Assembly: GCA_902778985.1 (NCBI GenBank)
Contig: CACYZS010000092.1
Location: forward strand, 1-5,413
From: an uncultured Ruminococcus sp.
GTDB lineage: Bacteria > Bacillota > Clostridia > Oscillospirales > CAG-272
Direction: 5' to 3'
Length of the DNA stretch: 5,413 bases
In this document: positions 5,181 through 5,413 of the stretch, piece by piece
Layout: each line of letters starts with the position of its first letter
Position numbering within the stretch: position 1 is the stretch's first letter
Program-made: the position numbers and the translations under genes
The notes under the pieces: generated by a model
Database searches by the model: none
Seen by the model: only the letters and a program-made list of their open reading frames with translations
What the model was told of the DNA's origin: nothing

Positions 5181-5413
5181 ATGAACGAACTGCAACGGAT
5201 TTTGAGTTTCGTGCGCCGCGCGGTGGACGACTACGGCATGATCGCCGAAGGGGACAAGATCGCCGTCGGGATCTCGGGCGGGAAGGACAGCCTGACGCTG
5301 CTTGCTTCTCTCGCCGCCCTGCGCCGGTTCTACCCCGCGAAATTCGATCTTGTCGCCCTGACCGTGGATATGGGCTTTGAGGGCGTCGACCTGTCCCCGA
5401 TCGCTACGTTCTG
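5181..5413 (+). CDS. ttcA: TtcA-family tRNA 2-thiocytidine biosynthesis protein, 3' end outside window
   Basis: Only the first 77 complete codons are present, and the frame is still open at the window edge. The fragment shows the PP-loop ATP pyrophosphatase motif SGGKDS at residues 32-37, preceded by the helix and strand typical of TtcA (AVDDYGMIAEGDKIAVG). TtcA adenylates C32 of certain tRNAs and replaces its oxygen with sulfur, using an iron-sulfur cluster. The cluster cysteines lie beyond the window, so they cannot be checked. The related PP-loop enzymes TilS and TtuA are alternatives, but the IAEGDKIAVGISGGKDSLTL context and the DMGFEG stretch fit TtcA-like proteins of Clostridia best, from memory. 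It is divergent from the amidase. Confidence 0.82.
   Translation, partial: MNELQRILSFVRRAVDDYGMIAEGDKIAVGISGGKDSLTLLASLAALRRFYPAKFDLVALTVDMGFEGVDLSPIATF

Noticed and set aside
5144..5380. Plus-strand frame of 78 codons at the right end
   Set aside because: It overlaps the TtcA-like gene out of frame. The TtcA frame carries the SGGKDS PP-loop and its own ribosome binding site.
1..5413. A new defence, mobile or biosynthetic system
   Set aside because: No transposase, integrase, toxin-antitoxin pair, nuclease, reverse transcriptase, CRISPR repeat or modular synthase is visible. Four of the five genes fall in common chromosomal families, and the fifth is unrecognised but has no system-like partners in view.

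Overview
The window is GC-rich bacterial chromosome, tightly packed with five genes. The organism looks like a member of the Bacillota, probably class Clostridia. Three things point that way: strong AAAGAGG/AAAGGAG-type ribosome binding sites, a SpoIIIE/FtsK translocase of Firmicutes type, and amidase and TtcA-like proteins that resemble clostridial versions. This placement is by recognition only, and no GC count or database search was run. I see no mobile element, tRNA, rRNA, CRISPR array or phage marker.

Layout. Bases 1-69 hold a likely sigma-A promoter with an extended -10 and a short leader. Bases 70-3243 (+) encode a full-length membrane-anchored DNA translocase (FtsK/SpoIIIE family). 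Bases 3259-3801 (+) encode a DJ-1/PfpI-family protein, and bases 3823-4503 (+) a cysteine-rich protein of unknown function with three zinc-ribbon-like units. These three genes are separated by only 15 and 21 bases and probably form one operon. Bases 4500-5063 (-) encode a compact N-acetylmuramoyl-L-alanine amidase (Amidase_3). It converges on the operon so tightly that the two stop codons share the bases TTAA. Bases 5064-5180 are a divergent intergenic region with three inverted repeats and no clear promoter. From 5181 (+) runs the start of a TtcA-type tRNA 2-thiolation enzyme, cut off by the window end.

How they fit together. FtsK/SpoIIIE pumps chromosomal DNA through the closing septum, and the amidase cleaves peptidoglycan, so both plausibly serve division or sporulation. 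The DJ-1 and zinc-ribbon genes are co-transcribed with ftsK by inference, but their roles there are unknown.

The most unusual signal is a near-perfect Shine-Dalgarno sequence followed by an in-frame ATG inside ftsK, just after the membrane domain. It could start a second, soluble translocase isoform. Next in interest are a diverged DNA-recognition helix in the FtsK gamma domain and the unrecognised triple zinc-ribbon protein. I did not find a clearly new multi-gene system; this is mostly ordinary core-genome sequence.
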